Of a DNA stretch of 64,000 nt, positions 7,992-15,771 are shown one piece after another; position 1 is the stretch's first letter; each line of letters begins with the position of its first letter. The translations under genes were made by a program, and so were the position numbers. The DNA is from Lachnospiraceae bacterium. Lineage in GTDB: Bacteria; Bacillota; Clostridia; Lachnospirales; Lachnospiraceae. The DNA lies in the NCBI GenBank assembly GCA_910575445.1, contig CAJTFW010000008.1, positions 1-64,000 of the forward strand, in the 5' to 3' direction. The notes under the pieces are model-generated. The model saw only the letters and a program-made list of their open reading frames with translations, had not been told where the DNA came from and did not search any database.

Positions 7992-8786
7992 CTATAACGC
8001 CTCTAATTCTACAATACTTCCCGCCATTAATCCAATACATTCTCCTTTTCGAATCGCTATCTCATATTCTTCTTCTAAATTTCCAAACACTATCTCCTCT
8101 AGTACATCTGCCATCTCATGTCCATTTTCTTCGTGAAGGGCTACGGTCTCCACATACAATCCACTGCCCTCTGCTTTTGCCCGTACAAGATAATTTCCTT
8201 CTGGCACATAATACCTTACTTCTTCTCTTCCATCAATCGTCTCCACCTCTCCATAAGGCTCTGTATCATTTGTTACTAATATCATTACATCCTGATATTC
8301 TCCTATGCTCTGCGCTTCATATCCCACCTGATATCCGGTTGTATATCCTCTTCTATAGTATTCTTCCCGAAGTCCGTCTGCTACGGACTGATAGCACAGA
8401 CTTCTTACATAGCCATCCACTAAAAAATCCACCAGATATTTTTCATCTCTATATTTAAAAGCATAGCGTTCGCCATGTCCCCAGTCTTCTGCCTCTGTAA
8501 ATCCATCAATTTCTTCTGTCTTAATTCCACACAGCTTACATACTTCCTCAAAATCTGTCCAGTAGGTATCTGGCAAAGTCTTATCATAAGCCACGTTTTC
8601 TTCTGCTTCTAGCCGCTCTCTTCTTGCTTCTTCTATCTCCTCTGCGCTTGGACTTATAATCTCCACATCTTCTACTTTTTCTGTCTCCTCTGTCTTACCT
8701 CCACATGCTACCAAAAGCCCTCCTATCATAAAAGCTCCCATCCATACCATTCTTCTATACCATTTTAATTGTCTGAATTTTAACAT
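7992..8786 (-). CDS. Putative lipoprotein, Glu-rich, unknown function
   Basis: A 264-residue protein with a basic N-terminus, a hydrophobic stretch and a lipobox LVAC with Cys28, so it should be lipid-anchored on the outer face of the membrane. Residues 30-70 are a charged Glu-rich linker. The rest alternates beta and helix and contains four further cysteines (including CKLCG near residue 85). I see no match to a solute-binding protein or other named family. It follows the endonuclease V gene by 12 bases and is probably co-transcribed. No hairpin follows its stop, so its mRNA may run antisense into the toxin remnant. Confidence 0.75.
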   Translation of the reverse strand: MLKFRQLKWYRRMVWMGAFMIGGLLVACGGKTEETEKVEDVEIISPSAEEIEEARRERLEAEENVAYDKTLPDTYWTDFEEVCKLCGIKTEEIDGFTEAEDWGHGERYAFKYRDEKYLVDFLVDGYVRSLCYQSVADGLREEYYRRGYTTGYQVGYEAQSIGEYQDVMILVTNDTEPYGEVETIDGREEVRYYVPEGNYLVRAKAEGSGLYVETVALHEENGHEMADVLEEIVFGNLEEEYEIAIRKGECIGLMAGSIVELEAL

Positions 8787-8798
8787 ACTCTTCCCTCT

Positions 8799-9512
8799 CT
8801 ATTGTACTTTTCTATATTTCTCCCGCTCCACATGCGTCTGCAAATCCGCATATCTTGTTGGAATCGGAATATGGCTTTCTAGTTCTGTAAATCTTATCAC
8901 AAGTTGGGTCACCATATCAATATCTATCTCATTGCCTACCGAAGCAAAGACTGGCTTGACATCTTGATGTGTCCGAATCGCTCTGCCTAAGATCCGGCCG
9001 TCTTTTACAATATCGGAATAGCTCCCCGCCAGATTTTCCGGCATTAAAAATTCTGCGTTGTCCACATGGAAATATTTTTTGGCAACGCCAAGCGTTGGCG
9101 CTTTCAGATAAAAAGAAGCATGTGTTGCTAAGCCCATCCCTCTTGGATGTAAGATACCATTTCCATCAAATAAAAAGACATCCGGTTTTTGTCTTAGCTT
9201 TGCGGCTGTCTCTATCACCAGTGGCAGTTCCCGAAAAGCCAGGCAGCCTGGTATATAAGGAAATCTCACTTTCCCCACGCTGTGTTGTCTCTCTAGGATT
9301 TCTTTTGTCTTGCAATCTATCACCACAATACAGCAGACTGCCATCTCCTGGTCTTCTTCCATCCAATAGGCCAAATCCACTCCTGCAACTCTTACAAGTG
9401 TATCCATAGCAAAAGAGCTATGTTGCACGACCTTTGTAGAGAGCATCTCTTGTATCTTGATGCAATCTGCTTCTGATAACGTATCAAATTCTTTGGGTTG
9501 TAATATCTTCAT
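8799..9512 (-). CDS. nfi: Endonuclease V (deoxyinosine 3' endonuclease)
   Basis: Cuts DNA at the second phosphodiester bond 3' of deoxyinosine, acting in repair of deaminated adenine. VAGVDLAY carries the first metal-binding Asp, FLFDGNGILHPRG the second acidic site and the wedge region, GVAKKYF the substrate-contacting Lys, and VFASVGNEID the later conserved stretch. The protein is about 237 residues, slightly longer than E. coli Nfi. I prefer the ATG at 9512 (MKILQ), since GGTGA sits six bases before it; an ATG at 9524 has no visible binding site. Confidence 0.92.
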   Translation of the reverse strand: MKILQPKEFDTLSEADCIKIQEMLSTKVVQHSSFAMDTLVRVAGVDLAYWMEEDQEMAVCCIVVIDCKTKEILERQHSVGKVRFPYIPGCLAFRELPLVIETAAKLRQKPDVFLFDGNGILHPRGMGLATHASFYLKAPTLGVAKKYFHVDNAEFLMPENLAGSYSDIVKDGRILGRAIRTHQDVKPVFASVGNEIDIDMVTQLVIRFTELESHIPIPTRYADLQTHVEREKYRKVQ

Positions 9513-9530
9513 TTGATTCACCATGCAAAA

Positions 9531-9573
9531 TAAGAGATGCCTTACACAAAATATCGTATAGAAACATCTCTTA
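9531..9573 (-). terminator. Possible terminator between the hemerythrin gene and nfi
   Basis: TAAGAGATG (9531-9539) and CATCTCTTA (9565-9573) form a 9-bp stem with a long 25-base loop, followed on the minus strand by TTTTG. The large loop and short U-run make it a weak call. Confidence 0.35.
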
Positions 9574-9605
9574 CTTTTTTCTATCTATTTTCTATCGCAA
9601 TTATA

Positions 9606-10964
9606 TTAGACCATCTCTTTTAGTTTTTTCCGCTGAAAATACTCGTCAATTCTCTTTTTAATCTCAACTGGTTTTAAATATTTTAACAGATAGCCATCGG
9701 GCTTTAAGGCCAGCACTTTTCGTACACTCTCCTGGTCATCTTTGCTTGTTAAAAATATAACAGATATATCTGCAAACTCTTTCTCTGACTGAAGCATCTC
9801 TAACAGATGTCTTCCGTCACAGATTGGCATCTCATAGTCTAGAAGCACCAAATCCGGCTTATCCAAAGTAATTGCCCGAATTGCCACTACTCCTGACTGC
9901 GCCACGGCGACTTCATATTGCTCAGACAGCAGTCGCTTCATCCCTTCCCGAATTGTCACAGAGTCATCTACAATTAAAATCTTAGGCTTTGAAGAACGCT
10001 TTCTGTTGGCTAGATATTTTTCAATCTCTGTTATCTCATTATCCACTTGAAGCGGTGTTCCAATACTGTTCTGGAAGCGATGTGGTGCAACGACACAGTA
10101 GGAAAAATATCCTCCTTCAGTATGGAATAAAAGACTAATCTGTGGCTTCTTGTTCTCAAGCACTTCCTGAAATTGTTCATAGGTCAAAAGTGTCTCTTCC
10201 TGCACTTCATAGAGCTCCATAACTGGAAAATGCTTCATCACATTCCATACAAACTGGCCTGCCGTATATCTGGCTGCATTGATTAACAGGAAATCAAGCT
10301 TCTCTGAATGGAGCCCCATCAACTTTCCAACGGTATTTATCAGAATTTTTTCATCAAAGACCAGGATAATCTCCCATTTTTCATCATCTTGTTCTCTTCC
10401 ATAGATTAACCGATAGTAGACACCATTTCCAAAACGTTCGCCACCATATGTCTCACTAATTGCCTCTGCTTTTAGCTGAAACATCTGATAGACAAGATTT
10501 TCAATCACTCGTTTGACTGCTTCTAATTCTTCTTCCGGCAGAAGGTCTTCCCATTTGCTTATCTTCTCTCCGGTGATAGCGCGGTCTTCCGTAAGGGTAT
10601 GCCCAATCAGCCAGCCCGCACAAACCGCCAGAAAATGATTCATCGCTTCCGGGGAATAATCTTCATCTCTTAACTCCCATTCCAGTGCAGGAAGTGTCTT
10701 TTCCCGAAATCCTTTATGTATCCTTTTATGCATTTTCAGATTTTCATAAGAAATCAATTCCATATACTTTTCTTCATCTGTAAAATGCTTTATTGCATGT
10801 TCCTTAAAAAATTTGATTCCTTCTTGACATGCAGTTCTGCTTTTCTGTTCTTCATCTCTCAATTCGAAAAGCTTGTTGATAATTGAAAACAATCTCTGAT
10901 GTTCTTTGTCAATAACCTCTACTCCAAGGTTGAACTCTTCCTTCCATACCAATTGATTTTCCAT
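9606..10964 (-). CDS. Bacteriohemerythrin / CheX-like / response-regulator receiver fusion
   Basis: A 452-residue cytoplasmic protein with three parts. Residues 1-135 are a bacteriohemerythrin with the di-iron ligands in order: H in DKEHQRLF, H and E in HFTDEEKYM, two H in KMHKRIH, then H and D in GHTLTEDRA. Residues about 165-300 resemble CheC/CheX-type domains (GKLMG, INAARYTAGQF, GGYFSYCVV) but without a clear catalytic Glu-Asn pair. From about 325 to the end is a receiver domain with DD, LLDYEMP (phosphoacceptor Asp) and LTSK. No kinase is adjacent. It likely couples O2, NO or iron status to phosphotransfer. The start follows GAGGAGGGC; the longer frame to 11054 has no site. Confidence 0.8.
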   Translation of the reverse strand: MENQLVWKEEFNLGVEVIDKEHQRLFSIINKLFELRDEEQKSRTACQEGIKFFKEHAIKHFTDEEKYMELISYENLKMHKRIHKGFREKTLPALEWELRDEDYSPEAMNHFLAVCAGWLIGHTLTEDRAITGEKISKWEDLLPEEELEAVKRVIENLVYQMFQLKAEAISETYGGERFGNGVYYRLIYGREQDDEKWEIILVFDEKILINTVGKLMGLHSEKLDFLLINAARYTAGQFVWNVMKHFPVMELYEVQEETLLTYEQFQEVLENKKPQISLLFHTEGGYFSYCVVAPHRFQNSIGTPLQVDNEITEIEKYLANRKRSSKPKILIVDDSVTIREGMKRLLSEQYEVAVAQSGVVAIRAITLDKPDLVLLDYEMPICDGRHLLEMLQSEKEFADISVIFLTSKDDQESVRKVLALKPDGYLLKYLKPVEIKKRIDEYFQRKKLKEMV

Positions 10965-11263
10965 ACATAGCCCTCCTCTGACTATTCTCAGGTCCATGCT
11001 TTTTGTAAATTTAGGCAAAACTTTTTTGGGTAATCTGCCCAACTGCCAATACATACTATATCATATTATTGGAAAATTTCAACCAAAAAGTCAATAATAA
11101 ATAAGGATTTTGCCTGTTTTTTATACAGAACATATGTTTTAAGAAATATTTTATAGAATCGATGGTAAAATACTATATTTTTTTAATTATTATCTTACAT
11201 ATTATATGCGATGATATCATTTTTGTGATATGCCAGCTTTTTTATTAAAATAGTCTAACTTTA
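10965..11263 (-). promoter_or_regulatory. AT-rich intergenic region with a candidate promoter
   Basis: This 299-base stretch holds no gene I can support. On the minus strand TTGACT (11089-11094) and AATAAT (11065-11070), 18 bases apart, could drive the hemerythrin fusion gene with a leader of about 90 bases. The remainder is very AT-rich, with a small hairpin near 11211-11230 that may end the metallophosphatase transcript. Confidence 0.35.
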
Positions 11264-12043
11264 TCATATATCAAGACATATGATATCCTTATAGAGTATC
11301 TGGTGCTTTTTATCTAGCTCTAGATTCACATGATAATGCCCGCAAAACCACTTTTTATACTGTACTGTTTCCTCTAATTCCTCAAAATAATCGGTCAAAA
11401 TATCTGATTCATACAATCTGTTTGCGCAACTCCCCCCATAGTAACACTCTAATGTATCCTGCATCTTGCTCGACAGGCAATGCGTAATGATATAGTCGAC
11501 CGTATTGCCCACATTTTGCAGATTCGTTCTTCCCTCCTGCATCTCTTCTTCTGTAGGCAGTTCCTGCTCCCACCAGGACTCATTTCTAACTCGATACATC
11601 AGTTTTTTTCTTTTTAATCGTTTCTTCTCCTTCTGAAAATCTGAAGAATCTTTATCTAAGATACCACCCGGCATATCATGGCTTGATGCTCCTCCAAAAG
11701 TAAAAAATTGTTTTCCTTCTATGGTAAAAACTTGTCCGCGCTCTAAAAGAATGATTCTATCTCTGACAATATGGCGCACTTTGCCACCGTTCCAATTCTC
11801 CACCGGATACTCTGCAATCATATCATAATTTTCATGATTCCCCTGCACCCAGAGAATCACAGGCGGCAGGCTAGAAAGCCACTGTATATTAAATTCTGTC
11901 TCTTTATTTTTACGCCACAACAAGCCAAAGTCACCACATACCATAATAAAATCCTGCTCGCTAAACTGATAGGATAGTTGCTTCCTCTGCTGCCTTGTAA
12001 AACGCAAAAAATTCCCATGACAATCTCCAGTCATATAAATCAT
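11264..12043 (-). CDS. Calcineurin-like metallophosphoesterase
   Basis: A 259-residue protein with the metallophosphatase motifs in order: TGDCHGNF (D-x-H) at 5-12, CGDFGLLW (G-D-x-x) at 36-43, WVQGNHENY (G-N-H-E) near 65-73, ITHCLSS (H) near 185 and GHYHVN (G-H-x-H) near 234. All metal ligands seem present, so it should be active. The substrate cannot be read from sequence; the family includes protein phosphatases, cyclic-nucleotide phosphodiesterases and nucleotidases. It is single, with no clear operon partner. Confidence 0.85.
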   Translation of the reverse strand: MIYMTGDCHGNFLRFTRQQRKQLSYQFSEQDFIMVCGDFGLLWRKNKETEFNIQWLSSLPPVILWVQGNHENYDMIAEYPVENWNGGKVRHIVRDRIILLERGQVFTIEGKQFFTFGGASSHDMPGGILDKDSSDFQKEKKRLKRKKLMYRVRNESWWEQELPTEEEMQEGRTNLQNVGNTVDYIITHCLSSKMQDTLECYYGGSCANRLYESDILTDYFEELEETVQYKKWFCGHYHVNLELDKKHQILYKDIICLDI

Positions 12044-12055
12044 AAGCCCATCCTC

Positions 12056-12104
12056 CCCTAAAAAACAAGGGCCTTCGCTGAATTTTCACATCAGCGAAAG
12101 CCCT
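12056..12104 (-). terminator. Terminator of the GGGtGRT gene pair
   Basis: A 14-base stem (about 12068-12081 with 12091-12104, AGGGCCTTCGCTGA-type arms) is followed on the minus strand by TTGTTTTTTAG. It lies 18 bases after the stop codon at 12122. Confidence 0.85.
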
Positions 12105-12121
12105 GGATATAATCTGGTTCT

Positions 12122-13132
12122 TTAGAATTTACCAGCGTCTGCTGCTTCCTGAATCGACACAGCAACTGCCACGGTCATACCAACCATTGGGTTGTTACCA
12201 GCGCCGATTAAGCCCATCATCTCTACGTGAGCCGGTACGGAAGAGGAGCCTGCAAACTGTGCATCAGAGTGCATACGTCCTAAAGTATCGGTCATACCAT
12301 AGGAAGCTGGTCCAGCCGCCATATTGTCAGGATGCAGCGTACGTCCAGTACCACCGCCCGATGCTACGGAGAAATATTTCTTGTTTGCTTCGGTTCTTTC
12401 CTTCTTATATGTACCTGCTACCGGATGCTGGAAACGGGTTGGATTGGTGGAGTTACCGGTGATGGATACGTCCACATTCTCTTTCCACATAATAGCAACA
12501 CCTTCTGGCACGCTGTTTGCGCCGTAGCAGTTTACTTTTGCACGAAGTCCCTCAGAGTAGGATTTGCGGAATACTTCTTTCACTTCGTTGGTGTATGGGT
12601 CATACTCGGTCTCTACATAGGTAAATCCGTTGATACGGGAAATAATCTGTGCAGCGTCTTTTCCAAGACCATTTAGGATAACGCGAAGCGGTTTTTTACG
12701 AACTTTGTTTGCTTTTTCAGCGATACCAATAGCACCCTCTGCTGCTGCAAAGGACTCATGACCAGCTAAGAATGCAAAACAGTCGGTCTCTTCCTCTAAA
12801 AGCATCTTGCCAAGGTTTCCATGTCCAAGACCTACTTTACGGGTATCCGCAACCGAGCCTGGTACACAGAATGCCTGAAGGCCTTCGCCGATAGCTGCTG
12901 CAGCATCTGCTGCTTTTCTGCATCCTTTTTTAATTGCAATCGCAGCGCCTACAGTGTAAGCCCAACATGCATTTTCAAAACAGATTGGCTGAATAGCCTT
13001 TACCTGTGCATAGACATCTAGCCCTGCGTCTTTTGTAATCTTCTCTGCTTCCTCAATCGAAGCAATTCCATAGCTGTTTAATACAGCGTTGATTTTATCA
13101 ATACGTCTCTCATATGATTCAAATAATGCCAT
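12122..13132 (-). CDS. GGGtGRT family protein, function unknown
   Basis: A 336-residue cytoplasmic protein containing ASGGGTGRTLHPDN near residue 265, the motif that names the GGGtGRT family found in anaerobic Firmicutes and archaea. It is glycine- and alanine-rich with few cysteines, and has an Ala-rich helical N-terminal third. The family has no assigned reaction that I know of. It is regularly encoded beside a NifU-like scaffold, as here: the scaffold gene ends 21 bases upstream of this start on the same strand. The pairing implies a role linked to Fe-S cluster building or use, which is inference. AGGAGG precedes the ATG. Confidence 0.85.
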   Translation of the reverse strand: MALFESYERRIDKINAVLNSYGIASIEEAEKITKDAGLDVYAQVKAIQPICFENACWAYTVGAAIAIKKGCRKAADAAAAIGEGLQAFCVPGSVADTRKVGLGHGNLGKMLLEEETDCFAFLAGHESFAAAEGAIGIAEKANKVRKKPLRVILNGLGKDAAQIISRINGFTYVETEYDPYTNEVKEVFRKSYSEGLRAKVNCYGANSVPEGVAIMWKENVDVSITGNSTNPTRFQHPVAGTYKKERTEANKKYFSVASGGGTGRTLHPDNMAAGPASYGMTDTLGRMHSDAQFAGSSSVPAHVEMMGLIGAGNNPMVGMTVAVAVSIQEAADAGKF

Positions 13133-13153
13133 TTTTGTCTACCTCCTCGGAAA

Positions 13154-13846
13154 TTACTCTTTACGCGGGTCAATGATCTTAACCGCATCTGCCACACGGC
13201 CATACTGGCCTTTTGCTTTTTCCCATGCAGTGTTCGGGTCATCACCCTTTTTGATAAAGTCAGTCATCTTTCCAAGGGATACATACTGATATCCGATAAT
13301 CTGATTGTCCTCATCAAGAGCAATACCGGTGACATAGCCTTCCGCCATCTCTAGATAACGGGGTCCTTTTGCCAGTGTGCCATACATCGTACCAACCTGT
13401 GAACGAAGTCCTTTGCCAAGGTCCTCAAGTCCAGCACCTACAGCCAGTCCATCCTCAGAGAATGCAGACTGAGAACGTCCATACACAATCTGTAAGAACA
13501 GCTCTCTCATCGCTGTGTTGATAGCGTCACATACCAGGTCTGTGTTCAGAGCTTCCAGCACCGTTAAGCCAGGAAGAATCTCAGAAGCCATCGCTGCGGA
13601 GTGCGTCATACCAGAACATCCAAGCGTCTCAATCAGTGCCTCCTGAATCACGCCTTCTTTGACATTCAAAGAAAGCTTGCAAGCACCCTGCTGTGGAGCA
13701 CACCAGCCAACTCCATGTGTAAAGCCAGAGATATCTTTGACTTCTTTTGCCTGCACCCATTTTGCTTCTTCCGGGATTGGAGCGGCGCCGTGATGAACGC
13801 CCTGAGCTACCGGACACATTTCTTCTACTTCACGTGAATAAATCAT
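13154..13846 (-). CDS. NifU/IscU-like iron-sulfur cluster scaffold protein
   Basis: A 230-residue protein. It has conserved cysteines in GVGWCAPQQGAC and TLGCSGMTHSA, resembling the IscU-type ligand pattern, and ends in a C-terminal extension of about 100 residues that plain IscU lacks. It should assemble and hand on Fe-S clusters in the cytoplasm. No cysteine desulfurase is adjacent, so the sulfur donor must be encoded elsewhere. It is first in a two-gene unit with the GGGtGRT gene and has AAAGGAG before the ATG. The extended form paired with GGGtGRT appears to be a distinct branch of the scaffold family. Confidence 0.8.
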   Translation of the reverse strand: MIYSREVEEMCPVAQGVHHGAAPIPEEAKWVQAKEVKDISGFTHGVGWCAPQQGACKLSLNVKEGVIQEALIETLGCSGMTHSAAMASEILPGLTVLEALNTDLVCDAINTAMRELFLQIVYGRSQSAFSEDGLAVGAGLEDLGKGLRSQVGTMYGTLAKGPRYLEMAEGYVTGIALDEDNQIIGYQYVSLGKMTDFIKKGDDPNTAWEKAKGQYGRVADAVKIIDPRKE

Positions 13847-13950
13847 TTGTTTGAAACTCCTTTCAAGTTATCATATACGCATTTATTTTCTCACAAAATG
13901 CTCCATTCGTAAAGATTTTTTTTCGAGTCAGACAAAAAAACTGTCGAATC

Positions 13951-14427
13951 CTACCACTGAGCTACTACTGTCTCACCAGCCTTTGCATACATTCCTGTGT
14001 AATATTTTACTTTGTCAGAGTTCTCTCCTTCCATCACTAGCTGCATAACCTCCATACAGTACCCTTTTTCTTCCATCATCTTACGGTCAAAACGAATCAA
14101 TTCTGTGCCTGCTTTTACCTGGTCTTTGACAGATACCAAAGCTTCAAAGCCTTCTCCTTTTAACTCTACGGTATTGACTCCGATATGTATTAAAATATCT
14201 GTCCCATCTTCCAAAGTAAGTCCAATTGCATGATTACTATCTTTCATCATAACACTGACCATTCCATCTGCTGGTGCCACTACTACCTCTCCGGTTGGAT
14301 ATATCACCACACCATCTCCTAGTGCACAAGAGGAAAACACCTCATCCGATGCTTCTGACATAGGAAGCACCTTACCATCTACAGATGCTGTCATTGTCTG
14401 TTGTTTCTTCTTAAAAAAACCAAACAT
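13951..14427 (-). CDS. PTS EIIA component, glucose type
   Basis: A 158-residue free-standing EIIA of the glucose superfamily (Crr type). The phosphorylated histidine is His81 in LIHIGVNTVELKGEGF, and His66 in SNHAIGL is the second active-site histidine. It takes phosphate from HPr and passes it to an EIIB domain. The nearest EIIB is the C-terminal part of the EIICB encoded at 15772-17223. It lies 32 bases after the EIIC-only gene and is the last PTS gene of the group. In Firmicutes such EIIA proteins usually serve transport only, not catabolite repression. Confidence 0.92.
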   Translation of the reverse strand: MFGFFKKKQQTMTASVDGKVLPMSEASDEVFSSCALGDGVVIYPTGEVVVAPADGMVSVMMKDSNHAIGLTLEDGTDILIHIGVNTVELKGEGFEALVSVKDQVKAGTELIRFDRKMMEEKGYCMEVMQLVMEGENSDKVKYYTGMYAKAGETVVAQW

Positions 14428-14459
14428 TATTTTAAATCTCCTTTATTTTATCTTTCCTT

Positions 14460-15620
14460 TTAAGATTCTTCTTCTCGTCCTGGCGTCCTTAGCCGGAATC
14501 TCAAGATACAAAACCGAAAGACTACATAGTATAATAGAAAAAAGCCAATCCCCACTGGCCATAGAAGCCATGCATTCTGCGCCATTGGTGAATGAATAGC
14601 CATAAAGTAGTCCAAAAGTCCAGCACTGAAATTAAAACCAATCCGAAATGGCAAAAGCGCACAGATAAAACCAGAAAGGCCTGTTAAAAATGCATGTAGA
14701 AAAAAAAGTCCCGGAGCCAAAAACATAAACGAAAACTCCATTGGCTCTGTTACGCCCGTAAGCATAGAGCAGACTGCTGCCGACATCAAAAGCCCTCCAG
14801 CCATCTTTTTTTTCTCTTTTTGGGCCGTCTGATACATTGCAAGTGCTGCTCCTGGCAATCCAAATATCATCACAGGGAAAAATCCGGTCATATATTGTCC
14901 GGTCTGCCCATAGATTCCTCCACCATACCAAAAATGCTTCAAATCTGATATCCCCGCCAAATCAAACCAAAACACCGAATTCAGCGCATGATGAAATCCG
15001 GTTGGTATCAACAGGCGGTTAAGAAACATATAGATTCCGGCACCTACCGCTTTAGTGTCTAGAAGAGAAGTCCCGATATAGACAGACGCATGATAAAAAT
15101 ATGGCCAGACTACCAAAAGAATCAAGGCACAGATCATCGCATAGAAAAACGCTGCAATAATCACAATTCTTCGCCCTGATACCGATACTCGCCAAATACC
15201 TTTGTTCTGTCTTTCTTTTCTGTATGTATTATTACAATATGCTCCAAGTATTCCGCAAAAAATGCCAATCATCTGGTTGTCAATATGGTAAAAAGCAGAT
15301 GCATCTACCCTTCCACCCGTCAAGATTGTCACATTGCGAACGGTCAATACATTTTGTATCAAAGACCATGCCGCCACTGCTGCAAGTGTTGCAGTTCCAT
15401 CCTGCTCATCTGCCAGTCCAGCTGCCACCCCCATAGCAAACAACAAGCTCATATGATTGAGCAGAACCGAACCTGCCTGCAACATCAGCTGTGCAAAAAA
15501 AGGATGGCTTCCATCCCCATATGCCATCAGCCAATATCCTATTCCAAGCAAAATTCCAGCCACCGGAAGACAGGCTACCGGAAGCATCATCGCTTTCCCA
15601 AGGCGATATGCGTATCTCAT
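14460..15620 (-). CDS. PTS EIIC membrane component without EIIB (glucose/GlcNAc family)
   Basis: A 386-residue membrane permease domain with about ten hydrophobic segments. RLGKAMMLPVACLPVAGILL at the N-terminus, GFHHALNSVFWFDLAGI and EPMEFSFMFLAPGLFFLHA are family signatures. It parallels the neighbouring EIICB along its length, but ends at PGREEES, exactly where the EIICB linker (PGREDDDE) begins, so no EIIB domain is present. It probably depends on the neighbour's EIIB, or has become a sensor or non-energised channel; both are inference. The ATG at 15620 follows AAAGGAG. A terminator separates it from the EIICB gene. Confidence 0.88.
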   Translation of the reverse strand: MRYAYRLGKAMMLPVACLPVAGILLGIGYWLMAYGDGSHPFFAQLMLQAGSVLLNHMSLLFAMGVAAGLADEQDGTATLAAVAAWSLIQNVLTVRNVTILTGGRVDASAFYHIDNQMIGIFCGILGAYCNNTYRKERQNKGIWRVSVSGRRIVIIAAFFYAMICALILLVVWPYFYHASVYIGTSLLDTKAVGAGIYMFLNRLLIPTGFHHALNSVFWFDLAGISDLKHFWYGGGIYGQTGQYMTGFFPVMIFGLPGAALAMYQTAQKEKKKMAGGLLMSAAVCSMLTGVTEPMEFSFMFLAPGLFFLHAFLTGLSGFICALLPFRIGFNFSAGLLDYFMAIHSPMAQNAWLLWPVGIGFFLLYYVVFRFCILRFRLRTPGREEES

Positions 15621-15713
15621 ACTTTGCACTCCTTTTACACCTTATCACGCAAAGTTTCTCCTGTCTTTATCATAGCAAATCCCTATCCTTATGTCAACGA
15701 ACCAAAAACTTTC

Positions 15714-15738
15714 AGAAAAAGCCCCGGTTGCCCGGAGC
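15714..15738 (-). terminator. Terminator between the EIICB gene and the EIIC-only gene
   Basis: On the minus strand GCTCCGG and CCGGGGC form a 7-bp stem around a GCAA tetraloop and are followed by CTTTTTCT. It lies 34 bases after the EIICB stop, so the downstream EIIC and EIIA genes are probably expressed less, or from their own promoter. Confidence 0.85.
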
Positions 15739-15771
15739 CATCTCTGAATTTATTTTGGATAGTGGATTGGC

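Noticed and set aside
7687-8040. A 117-codon minus-strand open frame crossing the tRNA-Thr gene
   Set aside because: Its C-terminal part is the reverse complement of the tRNA, a well-known spurious frame, and the rest crosses a terminator and the toxin remnant. There is no ribosome binding site.
7904-8458. A 184-codon plus-strand frame starting with the holin-like sequence
   Set aside because: Only the first 26 residues after the ATG at 7913 look like a protein. The rest is antisense to the lipoprotein gene and has the skewed composition of a shadow frame.
13951-13965. GTAGCTCAGTGGTAG on the minus strand, resembling a tRNA D arm
   Set aside because: It is the 3' end of the EIIA gene (Val-Ala-Gln-Trp-stop). 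No acceptor, anticodon or T arm can be drawn around it.
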